DNA of 48,660 bases from Pirellulales bacterium (GTDB taxonomy: Bacteria > Planctomycetota > Planctomycetia > Pirellulales > JAICIG01): the NCBI GenBank assembly GCA_025927475.1, contig JAICLL010000031.1:1-48660 (forward strand), written 5' to 3'. Below are positions 33,100-42,394 of this stretch, in pieces. A program made the translations under genes and the position numbers. Each line of letters starts with the position of its first letter. Positions within the stretch are counted from its first letter, which is position 1. The notes under the pieces were generated by a model that ran no database searches, had not been told where the DNA came from, and saw only the letters and a list, made by a program, of their open reading frames with translations.

Positions 33100-35199
33100 A
33101 TGACGTTACGCACTCTCATGTTGCTTGCGGCATGGGCGATGCTGGCCAAGGCGCCGGCCGCCGCCGAAGATTGGCCGGCGGAGAAATGGCAAACGGCGGA
33201 ACCCGCGGATGCCGGTCTCGATGCGGCGTTGCTGGCAAAAGCCCGCGACTATGCGCTGTCCGGCGGTGGAGCGGGCTATGTGACGCGCGGCGGTCGGCTG
33301 GTGATGAGCTGGGGCGACGCGCGGCGCCGGTTCGATCTGAAATCAAGCAGCAAGTCGATCGGCGTTACCGCGCTGGGCCTGGCGATCGGCGATGGCAAGT
33401 TGGCCTTGAGCGATTTGGCGACGAAGCGGCATCCAAATTTCGGTGTTCCGCCCGACGGCAACGCCGCAACAGGTTGGCTCGATAAAATTACGCTCAGGCA
33501 CCTGGCCACGCAGACGGCCGGGTTCGAAAAGCCCGGCGGCTATGGCAAGCTGCTCTTCGAGCCGGGCACGCAGTGGGCCTACAGCGACGGCGGCCCCAAC
33601 TGGCTGGCCGAGTGCGTCACGCTGGCCTACCGTCAGGATGTCGCTGAGTTGCTCTTCACGCGTGTGTTTCAGCCGCTGGGCATTACGCCGAAAGATCTGG
33701 TGTGGCGGGCCAACGCCTATCGACCGCATGAAATCGAGGGCGTCGCCCGGCGCGAGTTCGGCTCGGGCGTCAGCGCCAACGTCGACGCCATGGCGCGCAT
33801 CGGCCTGCTCTATCTGCGCGACGGGCGGTGGCGCGATCAGCAGTTGCTGCCGCGCGATTTCGTCCGGAAGGTGGCGAGCGTCGACCGCGCGGTGGCCGGG
33901 CTGCCGGTGGTGAACCCGCGGGAATATGGCAAGGCCTCCGATCATTACGGTCTGCTGTGGTGGAACAACGCCGATGGGACGTTGGCCGGCGTGCCGCACG
34001 ACGCCTTCTGGTCCTGGGGCCTGTTTGACAGTCTGATTGTGGTGATTCCCAGTCTTGATATCGTGGCGGCCCGTGCCGGCGATTCGTGGAAACGCCAAAG
34101 CGATGATCATTATGACGTGTTGAAACCGTTTCTGGCGCCCATCGCGTCCGCCGCAAAGACGACCGCCGCGAAAAAAACCGCCGCGAGAAAAACCGACGCC
34201 GACGCGAGGGCCACCGAGCCGCCTGGCTCGCGCACCGCCGCAGCCCCGCCCAGTCCGGTCATTCGGCGGATCGATTGGGCGCCGGCCTCAAGCATCGTGC
34301 GACGCGCGCGAGGCAGCGACAACTGGCCCCTGACCTGGGGCGACGACGACGCGCTGTACACGGCCTATGGCGATGGCCGCGGCTTCGAGCCGTTTGTCGA
34401 GACGAAGCTCAGCTTGGGCCTGGCCAAAGTCAGCGGCGGACCGGACGATTTCGTCGGCCTCAACCTGCGCTCGTCGACGCTGGAACAGCCCGGCGACGGC
34501 GCCGCCGGACGGAAGGCTAGCGGCCTGTTGATGGTCAATGGCGTGCTGTACCTGCTGGCGCGCAACGCCGGCAACGCGCAGCTCGCCTGCTCGCGCGATC
34601 ATGGAACCACCTGGACCTGGAGCGATTGGAAATTCACCACGAGTTTCGGTTGCCCAACGTTTGTGAATTTCGGCCCCGACTATGCCGGCGCGCGCGACGA
34701 TTTTGTCTATCTCTACTCGCACGACGCCGGCAGCGCGTACAAGGCCGCCGATCAGATGGTGCTGGCACGCGTCGATCGCCGGCGCATCGAGCGCCGCGAG
34801 GCGTATGAGTTTTTCGCCGGCTTCGACGCGGCTGGCGAGCCACAATGGACGCCCGACATCGATCGCCGGGCAGCCGTTTTCTCAAGCCCAGGGAATTGTT
34901 ATCGTTCGACGATCAGCCACAACGCGCCCTTGCGGCGTTATCTGTGGTGCCAGATTTTGCCGGGCGACGACCCTCGGTTCGCCGGTGGACTGGCCATCTA
35001 TGACGCACCGGAACCGTGGGGTCCCTGGACCAACGCCTATTTCGCCGACTGCTGGGATGTGGCGCCCGGCGAGACCGCCAGCATTCCGTCCAAGTGGATT
35101 GCCGCCGACGGACTCTCGTTTTATTTGGTTTTTTCCGGCGAAGATTGTTTCTCCGTGCGGCAGGGCACACTGTCGGTCTTCAGTGCCGCCTCGCGCTAA
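33100..35199 (+). CDS. Serine hydrolase (beta-lactamase family) fused to a C-terminal beta-propeller
   Basis: Exported 699-residue two-domain protein. A signal peptide (MTLRTLMLLAAWAMLAKAPAAA) leads to a class C beta-lactamase-like serine hydrolase at about 30-345. The nucleophile motif is SSSK (Ser about 82, Lys about 85), the tyrosine motif is WAYSDGGPNW (YSD where family enzymes have YxN), and HDAFWSWGLFDSL occupies the KTG/HxG strand. A linker of about 35 residues rich in Ala, Lys and Thr (SAAKTTAAKKTAARKTDADA) follows. The second half (about 388-695) looks like a DUF4185-type five-bladed propeller: NWPLTWGDDDALYTAYGDG, CSRDHGTTWTWSDWKF, SYLY-like repeats and FYLVFSGEDCFSVRQGTL. AGGA precedes the ATG. 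Substrate unknown; a carbohydrate-ester role is only a guess. Confidence 0.8.
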   Translation: MTLRTLMLLAAWAMLAKAPAAAEDWPAEKWQTAEPADAGLDAALLAKARDYALSGGGAGYVTRGGRLVMSWGDARRRFDLKSSSKSIGVTALGLAIGDGKLALSDLATKRHPNFGVPPDGNAATGWLDKITLRHLATQTAGFEKPGGYGKLLFEPGTQWAYSDGGPNWLAECVTLAYRQDVAELLFTRVFQPLGITPKDLVWRANAYRPHEIEGVARREFGSGVSANVDAMARIGLLYLRDGRWRDQQLLPRDFVRKVASVDRAVAGLPVVNPREYGKASDHYGLLWWNNADGTLAGVPHDAFWSWGLFDSLIVVIPSLDIVAARAGDSWKRQSDDHYDVLKPFLAPIASAAKTTAAKKTAARKTDADARATEPPGSRTAAAPPSPVIRRIDWAPASSIVRRARGSDNWPLTWGDDDALYTAYGDGRGFEPFVETKLSLGLAKVSGGPDDFVGLNLRSSTLEQPGDGAAGRKASGLLMVNGVLYLLARNAGNAQLACSRDHGTTWTWSDWKFTTSFGCPTFVNFGPDYAGARDDFVYLYSHDAGSAYKAADQMVLARVDRRRIERREAYEFFAGFDAAGEPQWTPDIDRRAAVFSSPGNCYRSTISHNAPLRRYLWCQILPGDDPRFAGGLAIYDAPEPWGPWTNAYFADCWDVAPGETASIPSKWIAADGLSFYLVFSGEDCFSVRQGTLSVFSAASR

Positions 35200-35256
35200 G
35201 AAACAGACCAATATGCCGCTGAGGGTTTTCGTCCGCAACGTCTCACCCACTGAAGG

Positions 35257-37599
35257 TTATCGATCGTCTGAATCGCCTGCCGCGGCACCCGGCAGGGGGT
35301 TTTTGCAGATAACTTCGCACCCCGGCAGCGCTTTCTTCAAGCGCTCGAGAGCGGTCACGGTCACCTTCGTGTCGTCAAGCGTCAGACGGCGAAGATCCTT
35401 GCAGGTTTCCAAGGGACTCAGGTCCGATACCTGCGTCGCATCGAACTGGGCCTCCGCGAGGGGCATGCCAGCCAGCGGCGACAGATCCGAGATGGGCGTG
35501 TTCTGGCAATCGAGCGAAGCCAGTGGCATGCCGCGCAAGGGCGCGAGGCTCGAAACGCTCGTCTGGAAGCAAATGAGCTTGGCGAGCGGCATTCCTTCCA
35601 GCGGGGCCAAGTCTGACACTTTCGTGTAGTAACAGGCAAGGTTTTTTAATCGCAGCCCCTTGAGGCCCGACAGACTGGTGAGCGGCATGGCAACGCAAAC
35701 GAGCGACGTGAGAGGAAGCCTGCCCAGAGGCGACAGATCTCTCACGCCTGTGCCGCTGCAATTCAGTGCGTCAAGCGGCACATCAGTCAGTTTCGATAGA
35801 TCCGAAAGTCGATTGAGGCGGCAGTTCAATTCCTTCAGCGGCAGGCCTCGCAACGGCGACAAATCGACGAGTAACCCTTTGCCGTAATCCCGACCCGTAC
35901 AACTCAGCCGTGTCAGCCGCCGCAGGGCGCGCACGGGCGAGATGTCGGATACTCGATCGGTGTCAAACCCCAACTCGGTGACTGCTCCATTCCGGATCTT
36001 GGGCGAAGCGGACGTTTGCGGGCGGTTCGCCCAAATGCCGCAACAGCCGGTAAGTTTGCCGTCGAATCCGGGGTTGAGCTCCGTTAACTTGCGCGCGACC
36101 GCTTCGAGCTGCCGCTCGGGGGGCATCGCTTGCACATCCTCGACCCATTTCTGAAAGGTCGGCGTATTCCATTGTTCATCGCCGCGCAACGGCGAAAAGT
36201 CCTTATGCCGCGTGGCTTGGCCAGCATCGAACGGGGCAATCGCCGGCGCGGAGGCCTCGCGCGGCGGGCCTTGCCAACCAAGTTCTTTTTCGCGCGGTTG
36301 CTGTGAGTCGCCGACGAGCGACGGATGGTTAGCCGATTGGGGCGATGGCGAATCACCGCGTTCGAGGTACTTGATCAGATAAGCGACCAGGATCGGGGCG
36401 ATGATGGTGGCAAACGCGCCGCCCACGAGCTTGGCAACCAGGTGCTTGCTTCGTTCCGAGGCCACCGCCTGTCCCAAATTTCTCAACGGCGGCTTCACGG
36501 TCTTTGCCGTCAGTCGATTCCGGTTTCCCCCAGCGAGCGTCGCCGCCGGAGCATGCTTCGCATGTTCGCCCGTCTCTGCGCCGACCAGCTCCAGCCCCTC
36601 CAGGGCTTCGATGACTTCCGTCATCGACTGATAGCGGTCGGCGACCTGCTTGGCCACCATCTTCTGGAAGACCGCGTCAAGCGGTTGGGGAACACCTGAC
36701 TGCTCGTCCGCCAGCGAGGGGGCCGGCTGCTCGCGATGGGCAAGGAGTTTTGCCATCAGCGACTGCCCAGCGTACATGGGTTTTCCTGCGATCAGGTAAT
36801 ACAGCGTGCAGCCAAGACTGTAGATATCGGCCCGTGCGTCGGCGCGCCGCACGTCGAGGGCCTGATCCGGGGCCATGTACTCGACGGTGCCCATGACGGC
36901 GCCGCTGTCCGTCAGCTCGGCCTGCGTATTGCTATCGTTGTCGGCATGAATGCGTGCCAGCCCCATGTCGAGAATCCGCACGACGCCGTCTTTGCCGAGC
37001 AGCAAATTACCGGGCTTGATGTCGCGATGGACAATGCCTTTGTGGTGCGCAAACTGAAGCCCGCGCGCCGCTTGCAGGATGTAGTTGACGGCCTTCGCGA
37101 CCGGCAGCGGACCCTGCTGTTTGACGAGCACGGAAAGATCGCTGCCCTCGACGAACTGCATTACCAGAAAGTGAACGCCGTCCGCCTCGTCCGCGTCGTA
37201 GGCGGCAACAATATTCGGATGCTCGAGCCGGGCGGCCGCTTCGACCTCGCGCTCGAACCGGGCAACCGCGGCGGGATCTTTCATCAGACCCGCCGGAAGC
37301 ATCTTGATGGCCACCAAGCGCTTCATGCGGCGGTGTTCGGCCTTGAACACCTGTCCCATGCCGCCGGCGCCGAGCGTGTCGAGCAACGTATAGCCGCCGA
37401 GAATCAACCTGTGGGCTTCGCCAGCCTGGACGCGACCGGCCTGGTAGGGGGTAAGATGTTTTTGCTTGACCAACGAATCAAGCAGCGCTTGTGCGTCGCC
37501 GGGACTTGCATGGGGGGGCAAGAAACGCTCCAGTTTGCCCGGCGCCACGACGCCACTGGCGCTGAGTTGGTTTACGACCGTTTCGAGGGTGAGGCTCAT
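35257..37599 (-). CDS. Transmembrane Ser/Thr protein kinase with extracellular leucine-rich repeats
   Basis: Hanks-type receptor kinase, 780 residues. An N-terminal helical region (VVNQLSASGVVAPGKLERFL, QALLDSLVKQKHLTPYQAGRV; 1-65) is typical of planctomycete kinases. The kinase domain (about 68-340) has GAGGMGQVFKAEH, VAIKML (Lys about 99), HRDIKPGNLLL (Asp about 193), DMGLAR in place of DFG, and MAPDQAL in place of APE. One membrane helix (LVGGAFATIIAPILVAYLI, about 390-408) is followed by an outside region. From about 540, LRR units occur with the pattern LSPLxGxPLxxLxCxxTxVSDL, each about 22-24 residues. It likely relays an outside binding event to cytoplasmic phosphorylation. The frame opens at 37740, but the ATG at 37597-37599 (MSLTLETVVNQL) excludes the neighbouring operator and fits relatives. 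Confidence 0.92.
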   Translation of the reverse strand: MSLTLETVVNQLSASGVVAPGKLERFLPPHASPGDAQALLDSLVKQKHLTPYQAGRVQAGEAHRLILGGYTLLDTLGAGGMGQVFKAEHRRMKRLVAIKMLPAGLMKDPAAVARFEREVEAAARLEHPNIVAAYDADEADGVHFLVMQFVEGSDLSVLVKQQGPLPVAKAVNYILQAARGLQFAHHKGIVHRDIKPGNLLLGKDGVVRILDMGLARIHADNDSNTQAELTDSGAVMGTVEYMAPDQALDVRRADARADIYSLGCTLYYLIAGKPMYAGQSLMAKLLAHREQPAPSLADEQSGVPQPLDAVFQKMVAKQVADRYQSMTEVIEALEGLELVGAETGEHAKHAPAATLAGGNRNRLTAKTVKPPLRNLGQAVASERSKHLVAKLVGGAFATIIAPILVAYLIKYLERGDSPSPQSANHPSLVGDSQQPREKELGWQGPPREASAPAIAPFDAGQATRHKDFSPLRGDEQWNTPTFQKWVEDVQAMPPERQLEAVARKLTELNPGFDGKLTGCCGIWANRPQTSASPKIRNGAVTELGFDTDRVSDISPVRALRRLTRLSCTGRDYGKGLLVDLSPLRGLPLKELNCRLNRLSDLSKLTDVPLDALNCSGTGVRDLSPLGRLPLTSLVCVAMPLTSLSGLKGLRLKNLACYYTKVSDLAPLEGMPLAKLICFQTSVSSLAPLRGMPLASLDCQNTPISDLSPLAGMPLAEAQFDATQVSDLSPLETCKDLRRLTLDDTKVTVTALERLKKALPGCEVICKNPLPGAAAGDSDDR

Positions 37600-37735
37600 A
37601 CCTTTCCCATCATAGATAAGGACGCCAAAGCGAAAAAGATGCGATAAACACAATTCGCCATTTTTGTAGGCCCTACTGATCCGATGATTGCTGTTCAGCG
37701 CCAAGCCGGAAGCAACGATCGCACGCTCCTCATGT

Positions 37736-37758
37736 CGCAAAATGGCAAAAGATTTGCG
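37736..37758. promoter_or_regulatory. Candidate operator, copy 2 (perfect palindromic half-sites CGCAAA-N11-TTTGCG)
   Basis: The half-sites are exact inverted copies in this instance, and the 11-base spacer again contains CAAAAG. About 20 of 23 bases match the copy at 19690. It lies between the divergent kinase-LRR and PSCyt1/DUF1549/DUF1553 genes, 92 bases before the ATG at 37851. Confidence 0.6.
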
Positions 37759-37850
37759 TTAAATGGCATGGGCAAATGCGCCTCGGAGTGCAGAATAAAA
37801 AGAGTAGTGACCGCATCACTGAGCAGGTCTTCAGGATTGTCGTTCAAAAA

Positions 37851-40724
37851 ATGCCACCGTATCTCCGCATCTTCACGATCTTTTTCATTGCAGCCTTCGC
37901 CCGCGGCGCGTCGGGCGAAGACGCCGCCGCCGAGTTTTTCCGCGGCATCAATCTGAATGGCCCGCCGGTGACCATCGACGGGCATCCATGGGAAGGCAAA
38001 GACTCGCCGCACTACAAATGCGACGACATGGCGTTCGAGAACCAGCAGGTGCCGCTGGTGCCGCCGACCGACGAGCAGCGGGCCGCCATGATTCGCTCCA
38101 GCCGCTGGGGCGGGGGCCGCAACCAGGTGCGGCTGGTCGACCTGCCGCCCGCAACGTACTCGGTGTTTCTCTATGTCTGGGAAGACAACGACCCCGAAAC
38201 CTTTAGCATCGCCCTGAATGGGCGGACGGTCGCGGCCAACCACAACAGTGGCGGAACGGGGCACTGGAACAAACTTGGACCGTGGATTGTCGAATGCACC
38301 GACGGCTCGCTGACACTTACCAGCCAAGGCGGGGCAGCCAATTTTTCGGGCGTCGAAATCTGGCGCGGCGAATACGACGTGGCCGGAGCGGCCGAGGCGA
38401 AGCCCGAAGCCGTCGCCTTTTTTGAAAAGCGCATTCGCCCACTGCTCATCGAGCATTGCCAGCAATGCCACAGCGCCGAGGCCGATGAAGTGCAAGGCGA
38501 ATTGTTCGTCGATTCGCGGCTGGGTCTGCGGCGCGGCGGATACAGCGGCCCGGCGGTGGTGCCGGGCGATCCGGGGCAAAGCCTGCTGATTAAGGCGGTG
38601 CGCTACAACAACCCCGACCTGCAAATGCCGCCCGATGCGAAGCTGCCGGCCGACAAGATCGCCGATCTCGAAGCCTGGGTCAAAATGGGGGCGCCCGATC
38701 CTCGCCGGCAAGCGGTCGCCGCGGTCAAAAAGAAAGCCGTCGATCCCGAGCAGGGCCGCGACTGGTGGTCGCTGCAACCGGTCGCCGATCCGCCGCCTCC
38801 GCCATCCGGCGACCCAAGCTGGGTCTACAACGACATTGACCGTTTTATCGCCGAGAAGCTTGACCAGCACAGCCTGAAGCCGCTGGGCGATGCCGACAAG
38901 CGCACGCTGCTTCGCCGGGCGACGTACGACTTGCACGGCTTGCCGCCGACGCCCGACGAAGTGACGGCGTTTCTTGCCGACGATTCGCCGGAGGCGTTTC
39001 GCCGCGTCGTCGAGCGGCTGCTCGATTCGCTGCGCTATGGCCAGCGCTGGGGCCGGCATTGGCTCGATGTGGTTCGCTATGCCGACACCGCCGGCGACAA
39101 CTCCGATTTTCCGATTCCCCAGATCTATCGTTATCGCAACTGGGTGATCGACGCCTTCAACCGCGACTTGCCGTATGACCAGTTTGTTCGCGAGCAGTTG
39201 GCCGGCGATCTGATGCCCAGCACGAACGACGAAGAGCGCCGGCAACGGATCGTCGCCACCGGCTATCTGGCGGGCGCGCGGCGGTTTGGATCGCGCGTCT
39301 CCGATTATCCGCAGCATCTGACCATTGAAGACACCATCGACAACCTGGGCCGCGCCTTCCTGGCGCAAACGCTCAACTGCGCCCGCTGCCACGACCACAA
39401 GTTCGATCCCTTCACCACGGAAGACTATTACGGCCTGTACGGCATTTTTTACAGCACGCGTTATCCTTGGCCGGGCATTGAGTTGGAGCAAAAGCAACGC
39501 GACCTGGTGCCGCTCGACCCCGCCGAGCAGGCCCAGCAGGCGCTTGCGGAGCACCGCGCCAAGCAGCAGCAGTTCGACGCCCAGGTGCGCGAGTTGGAGC
39601 AGCGCCGCGACAAGGCTTCCGGGGAAGAGAAAAACAAGCTGAATAAAGAAGTTGAGGCTGCCCGCAAGGTTGCCGTTGATCATTCGAAGACACTGCCTCC
39701 GGTCGAATGGGCCTACGCCGTGGCCGAGGCGGCGAAGATCGAAAACGCCCGCGTGCAGTACAAAGGAGACCCAGCCAAAACGGGTCCTGAAGTTCCGCGG
39801 CGGTTTCCCACCGCGCTGGGCGGGTTTACCGTGCCGGACAATAAAACCAGCGGGCGATTGCAATTGGCCGATTGGATCGCCGACGCCAAGAATCCGTTGA
39901 CCGCCCGAGTGATGGTCAACCGTCTGTGGCACTATCACTTTGGCCGCGGGTTGGCGCCCACGCCCAACGATTTCGGCAAGCAAGGCAAGCCGCCCACGCA
40001 TCCCGAGCTGCTCGATTGGCTGGCCAGCAGGTTGATCGAGTCGGGCTGGTCGATCAAGTCCATGCACCGCTTGATCATGGCGTCGCATGTCTATCGGCTG
40101 GCGGCGATGCACGACCCCGCCTCGATCGCCGGCGATCCGAACAACGACTTCCTCTCGGGCTTTCGCCGCCGCCGGCTCGATGCCGAAGCGCTGCGCGACA
40201 CGCTGCTGTTCTTGGGCGGAAATCTCGATGTTTCGCCGGGCGAGTCGCATCCGTTTCCGCCCAGCTTCGAGTGGAACTTTACGCAGCACAATCCGTTCAA
40301 GGCGGTTTACGACACCAATCGCCGCAGTGTCTATCTGATGACGCAGCGAATTCAGCGTCATCCGTACCTGGCCATCTTCGATGGCGCCGACACCAGCGCC
40401 AGCACGCCTGCCCGAACCACCAGCACGACGCCGCTGCAAGCGCTCTACTTGATGAACAACGAGCTCGCCCACCAGCAGGCCGAGCGGATTGCCGGGCGGC
40501 TGATCGACGAGCGGCCCGACGACGCCGCGCGGATTGAATGGGCGTATGAGTTGCTGTTCGCGCGGCCGCCCGATGAGGCTGAGCGGGCCGCCATGGAAGC
40601 CTTTTTAACCAAGGCCCGTCAGGCGGTCGCCGCCGGGCAATCGGAAGATCAGGCCACGCGGCTGGCCTGGCAAAGCTGCGTGCGATCGTTGCTATTATTG
40701 AATGAGTTTGTTTACATCGATTGA
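37851..40724 (+). CDS. PSCyt1/DUF1549/DUF1553 protein with N-terminal malectin-like domain
   Basis: Giant exported planctomycete cytochrome-type protein, 957 residues. After a signal peptide (YLRIFTIFFIAAFARGASG) comes a malectin/carbohydrate-binding-like domain (FFRGINLNGPPVTIDGHPW to FSGVEIWRG, about 25-182). A PSCyt1 domain follows with a heme-binding CQQCH (Cys about 203 and 206, His about 207) and LQMPPDAKLPADKIADLEAWV. DUF1549 comes next (VYNDIDRFIAEKLDQHSLKP, GLPPTPDEVTAFLAD, WGRHWLDVVRYADTAGDN) with a second CARCHDHKFDPF (about 510-514). After a charged coiled-coil stretch, DUF1553 (NPLTARVMVNRLWHYHFGRGL, HPELLDWLA, STTPLQALYLMNNE) ends the protein. The biochemical role of the family is not established. 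The ATG at 37851 gives the intact signal. It is followed by its usual DUF1501 partner. Confidence 0.93.
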   Translation: MPPYLRIFTIFFIAAFARGASGEDAAAEFFRGINLNGPPVTIDGHPWEGKDSPHYKCDDMAFENQQVPLVPPTDEQRAAMIRSSRWGGGRNQVRLVDLPPATYSVFLYVWEDNDPETFSIALNGRTVAANHNSGGTGHWNKLGPWIVECTDGSLTLTSQGGAANFSGVEIWRGEYDVAGAAEAKPEAVAFFEKRIRPLLIEHCQQCHSAEADEVQGELFVDSRLGLRRGGYSGPAVVPGDPGQSLLIKAVRYNNPDLQMPPDAKLPADKIADLEAWVKMGAPDPRRQAVAAVKKKAVDPEQGRDWWSLQPVADPPPPPSGDPSWVYNDIDRFIAEKLDQHSLKPLGDADKRTLLRRATYDLHGLPPTPDEVTAFLADDSPEAFRRVVERLLDSLRYGQRWGRHWLDVVRYADTAGDNSDFPIPQIYRYRNWVIDAFNRDLPYDQFVREQLAGDLMPSTNDEERRQRIVATGYLAGARRFGSRVSDYPQHLTIEDTIDNLGRAFLAQTLNCARCHDHKFDPFTTEDYYGLYGIFYSTRYPWPGIELEQKQRDLVPLDPAEQAQQALAEHRAKQQQFDAQVRELEQRRDKASGEEKNKLNKEVEAARKVAVDHSKTLPPVEWAYAVAEAAKIENARVQYKGDPAKTGPEVPRRFPTALGGFTVPDNKTSGRLQLADWIADAKNPLTARVMVNRLWHYHFGRGLAPTPNDFGKQGKPPTHPELLDWLASRLIESGWSIKSMHRLIMASHVYRLAAMHDPASIAGDPNNDFLSGFRRRRLDAEALRDTLLFLGGNLDVSPGESHPFPPSFEWNFTQHNPFKAVYDTNRRSVYLMTQRIQRHPYLAIFDGADTSASTPARTTSTTPLQALYLMNNELAHQQAERIAGRLIDERPDDAARIEWAYELLFARPPDEAERAAMEAFLTKARQAVAAGQSEDQATRLAWQSCVRSLLLLNEFVYID

Positions 40725-40805
40725 CCATAATAGATATCAGGTGCCAGTCGGTCTTCGACTCTGATCGGTTTTGACAATCAAGATAGGTCACGGTGTGCGG
40801 AATGT

Positions 40806-40910
40806 CGTAGGATGGGCCGAGCGCAGCGAGTCCCACCGTCTGGCAATAACTCAACGCGGCAACGATTATGCGGCAAATGGTGGGACTCGCTGCGCTCGGC
40901 CCACCCTACG
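40806..40910. repeat. Intergenic palindrome, family 5
   Basis: Arm 40806-40837 (CGTAGGATGGGCCGAGCGCA...) and arm 40879-40910 pair at 31 of 32 bases around a 41-base loop. It lies in the 278-base gap between the DUF1553 and DUF1501 genes. The near-perfect match suggests recent arrival or active maintenance. Confidence 0.88.
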
Positions 40911-41002
40911 CCGGCGACAAACCGCCAAGCGGTTGCCGGTTTTGATCGTGAAAACCTGTCGTCAGCCTGGAAAGACTGACCTACAAAAAACGGAACAGAA
41001 CC

Positions 41003-42394
41003 ATGAACCACGGATTCTTCCACTCTCCGAATCGCCGCCAGGTGATCCATTCGTTGCTGGGCGGCTCGCTGGTTTTTCCCGGCCTGCTGTCGGAATTATT
41101 GGCCGATGCTTCGCCCGCGCAAGGGCCGCTCGCGCCCAAGGCCCCACACTTTCCCGCCAAAGCCAAACGCGTCATCTTTCTGTTTTCGACCGGCGGCGTG
41201 TCGCACATGGACACGTTCGACCATAAGCCCGAGCTCTATAAGGCCGACGGCAAAATGACCGGCATCGGCGGCGGGTTGTCGAACCAGCAGAAGGTGTTGT
41301 TGCGGCCCAAGTGGGATTTCAAGCCCGGCGGGAAATGCGGCACGATGGTCAGCGATCTGTTTCCCCATCTTCGCGACCAGATGGACGACATCTGCCTGAT
41401 TCGCTCGATGAAATCGGACGACAACGAGCACTACCAGGCGACGCTGGCCATTCACACCGGCTCATTCTTCTTTTCGCGGCCCAGTCTGGGCGCGTGGATT
41501 AGCTATGGCCTGGGCACGGTGAACCAGAACCTGCCGTCGTTCATCGTGTTGGCGCCGCACCTGCCGTATGCGGGCACACAAGTCTACGCCAACGATTTCC
41601 TGCCGGCGTATCATCAGGGCACGCGCGTCGTGCCCGGCGCCGATCCGATTCCCAATTTGCGCGCGCGCGGCCCCGTGGCCGGAATGCAAGAGCTCGAGCT
41701 GGGGCTGGCGGCCGAGCTTAACCGTCGGCATCTGCGCCAGCGTACCGACGCTTCGGACCTGGCCGCCCGGATGCAGTCGTTCGAGACCGCGTTTCACATG
41801 CAGACGGAGGCGCCCGAGGCTTTCGACCTCTCGCAAGAATCCGACGCCACGCTCGATTTGTATGGCATCAACCGCGGCGACACCGAAAGCTTCGGTTGGC
41901 AATGCCTGGTGGCGCGGCGGCTGGCCGAGCGCGGCGTGCGGTTTGTCGAGCTGGTCGACAGCGGATCGTCGGGCAATTGGGATTCGCACGGCAACATGGC
42001 CGATCATGCCCCGCTGGCCAAGAAGATCGACCGCCCGATCGCCGGCCTGTTGCAAGACCTGAAGCGGCAGGGAATGCTCGACGACACGCTGGTGGTGTGG
42101 ACCACCGAGTTTGGCCGCACACCCGGCATCGATGGCGAGCAAGGCCGCGGGCATCACAGCGCGTGCTTTTCGTCGTGGCTGGCCGGCGGCGGCGTGAAAG
42201 GCGGCATGGTGTATGGAGAAACCGATGAGATCGGCGCCACTGTGGTGCGCGACCGCGTTCACGTACACGACTTTCACGCCACCTTGTTGCACCTTTTGGG
42301 CTTCGACCACACGCGGCTCACCTATCGCCACGCCGGCCGCGACTACCGGCTGACCGACGTGCACGGCCGCGTTGTGAAAGAGGTTCTGGCGTAG
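41003..42394 (+). CDS. DUF1501 protein with twin-arginine signal (copy 3)
   Basis: DUF1501 protein of 463 residues in the classical position after a DUF1549/DUF1553 gene. The export signal is PNRRQVIHSLLGGSLVFPGLL. Landmarks: VIFLFSTGGVSHMDTFDHKPEL, CLIRSMKSDDNEHYQATLAIHTGS, VRFVELVDSGSSGNWDSHGNMADHAP, WTTEFGRTPGIDGEQGRGHHS, HDFHATLLHLLGFDH and YRLTDVHGRVVKEVLA. The last two strings are hallmarks of the subgroup paired with DUF1553 proteins. It belongs to a different subgroup from the copy at 8892 (compare the region after EFGRTP). The operon with the upstream gene is interrupted by a 278-base gap carrying a long palindrome, which may attenuate or process the transcript. Confidence 0.94.
   Translation: MNHGFFHSPNRRQVIHSLLGGSLVFPGLLSELLADASPAQGPLAPKAPHFPAKAKRVIFLFSTGGVSHMDTFDHKPELYKADGKMTGIGGGLSNQQKVLLRPKWDFKPGGKCGTMVSDLFPHLRDQMDDICLIRSMKSDDNEHYQATLAIHTGSFFFSRPSLGAWISYGLGTVNQNLPSFIVLAPHLPYAGTQVYANDFLPAYHQGTRVVPGADPIPNLRARGPVAGMQELELGLAAELNRRHLRQRTDASDLAARMQSFETAFHMQTEAPEAFDLSQESDATLDLYGINRGDTESFGWQCLVARRLAERGVRFVELVDSGSSGNWDSHGNMADHAPLAKKIDRPIAGLLQDLKRQGMLDDTLVVWTTEFGRTPGIDGEQGRGHHSACFSSWLAGGGVKGGMVYGETDEIGATVVRDRVHVHDFHATLLHLLGFDHTRLTYRHAGRDYRLTDVHGRVVKEVLA

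Noticed and set aside
37627..37650. Fourth copy of the operator motif (AAAGCGAAAAAGATGCG region)
   Set aside because: Only the central AAAAGAT resembles the motif; the flanking half-sites and spacing do not match.
37695..40472. 925-codon minus-strand open frame
   Set aside because: It is the mirror of the PSCyt1/DUF1549/DUF1553 gene, which has clear family motifs. The minus frame has none.
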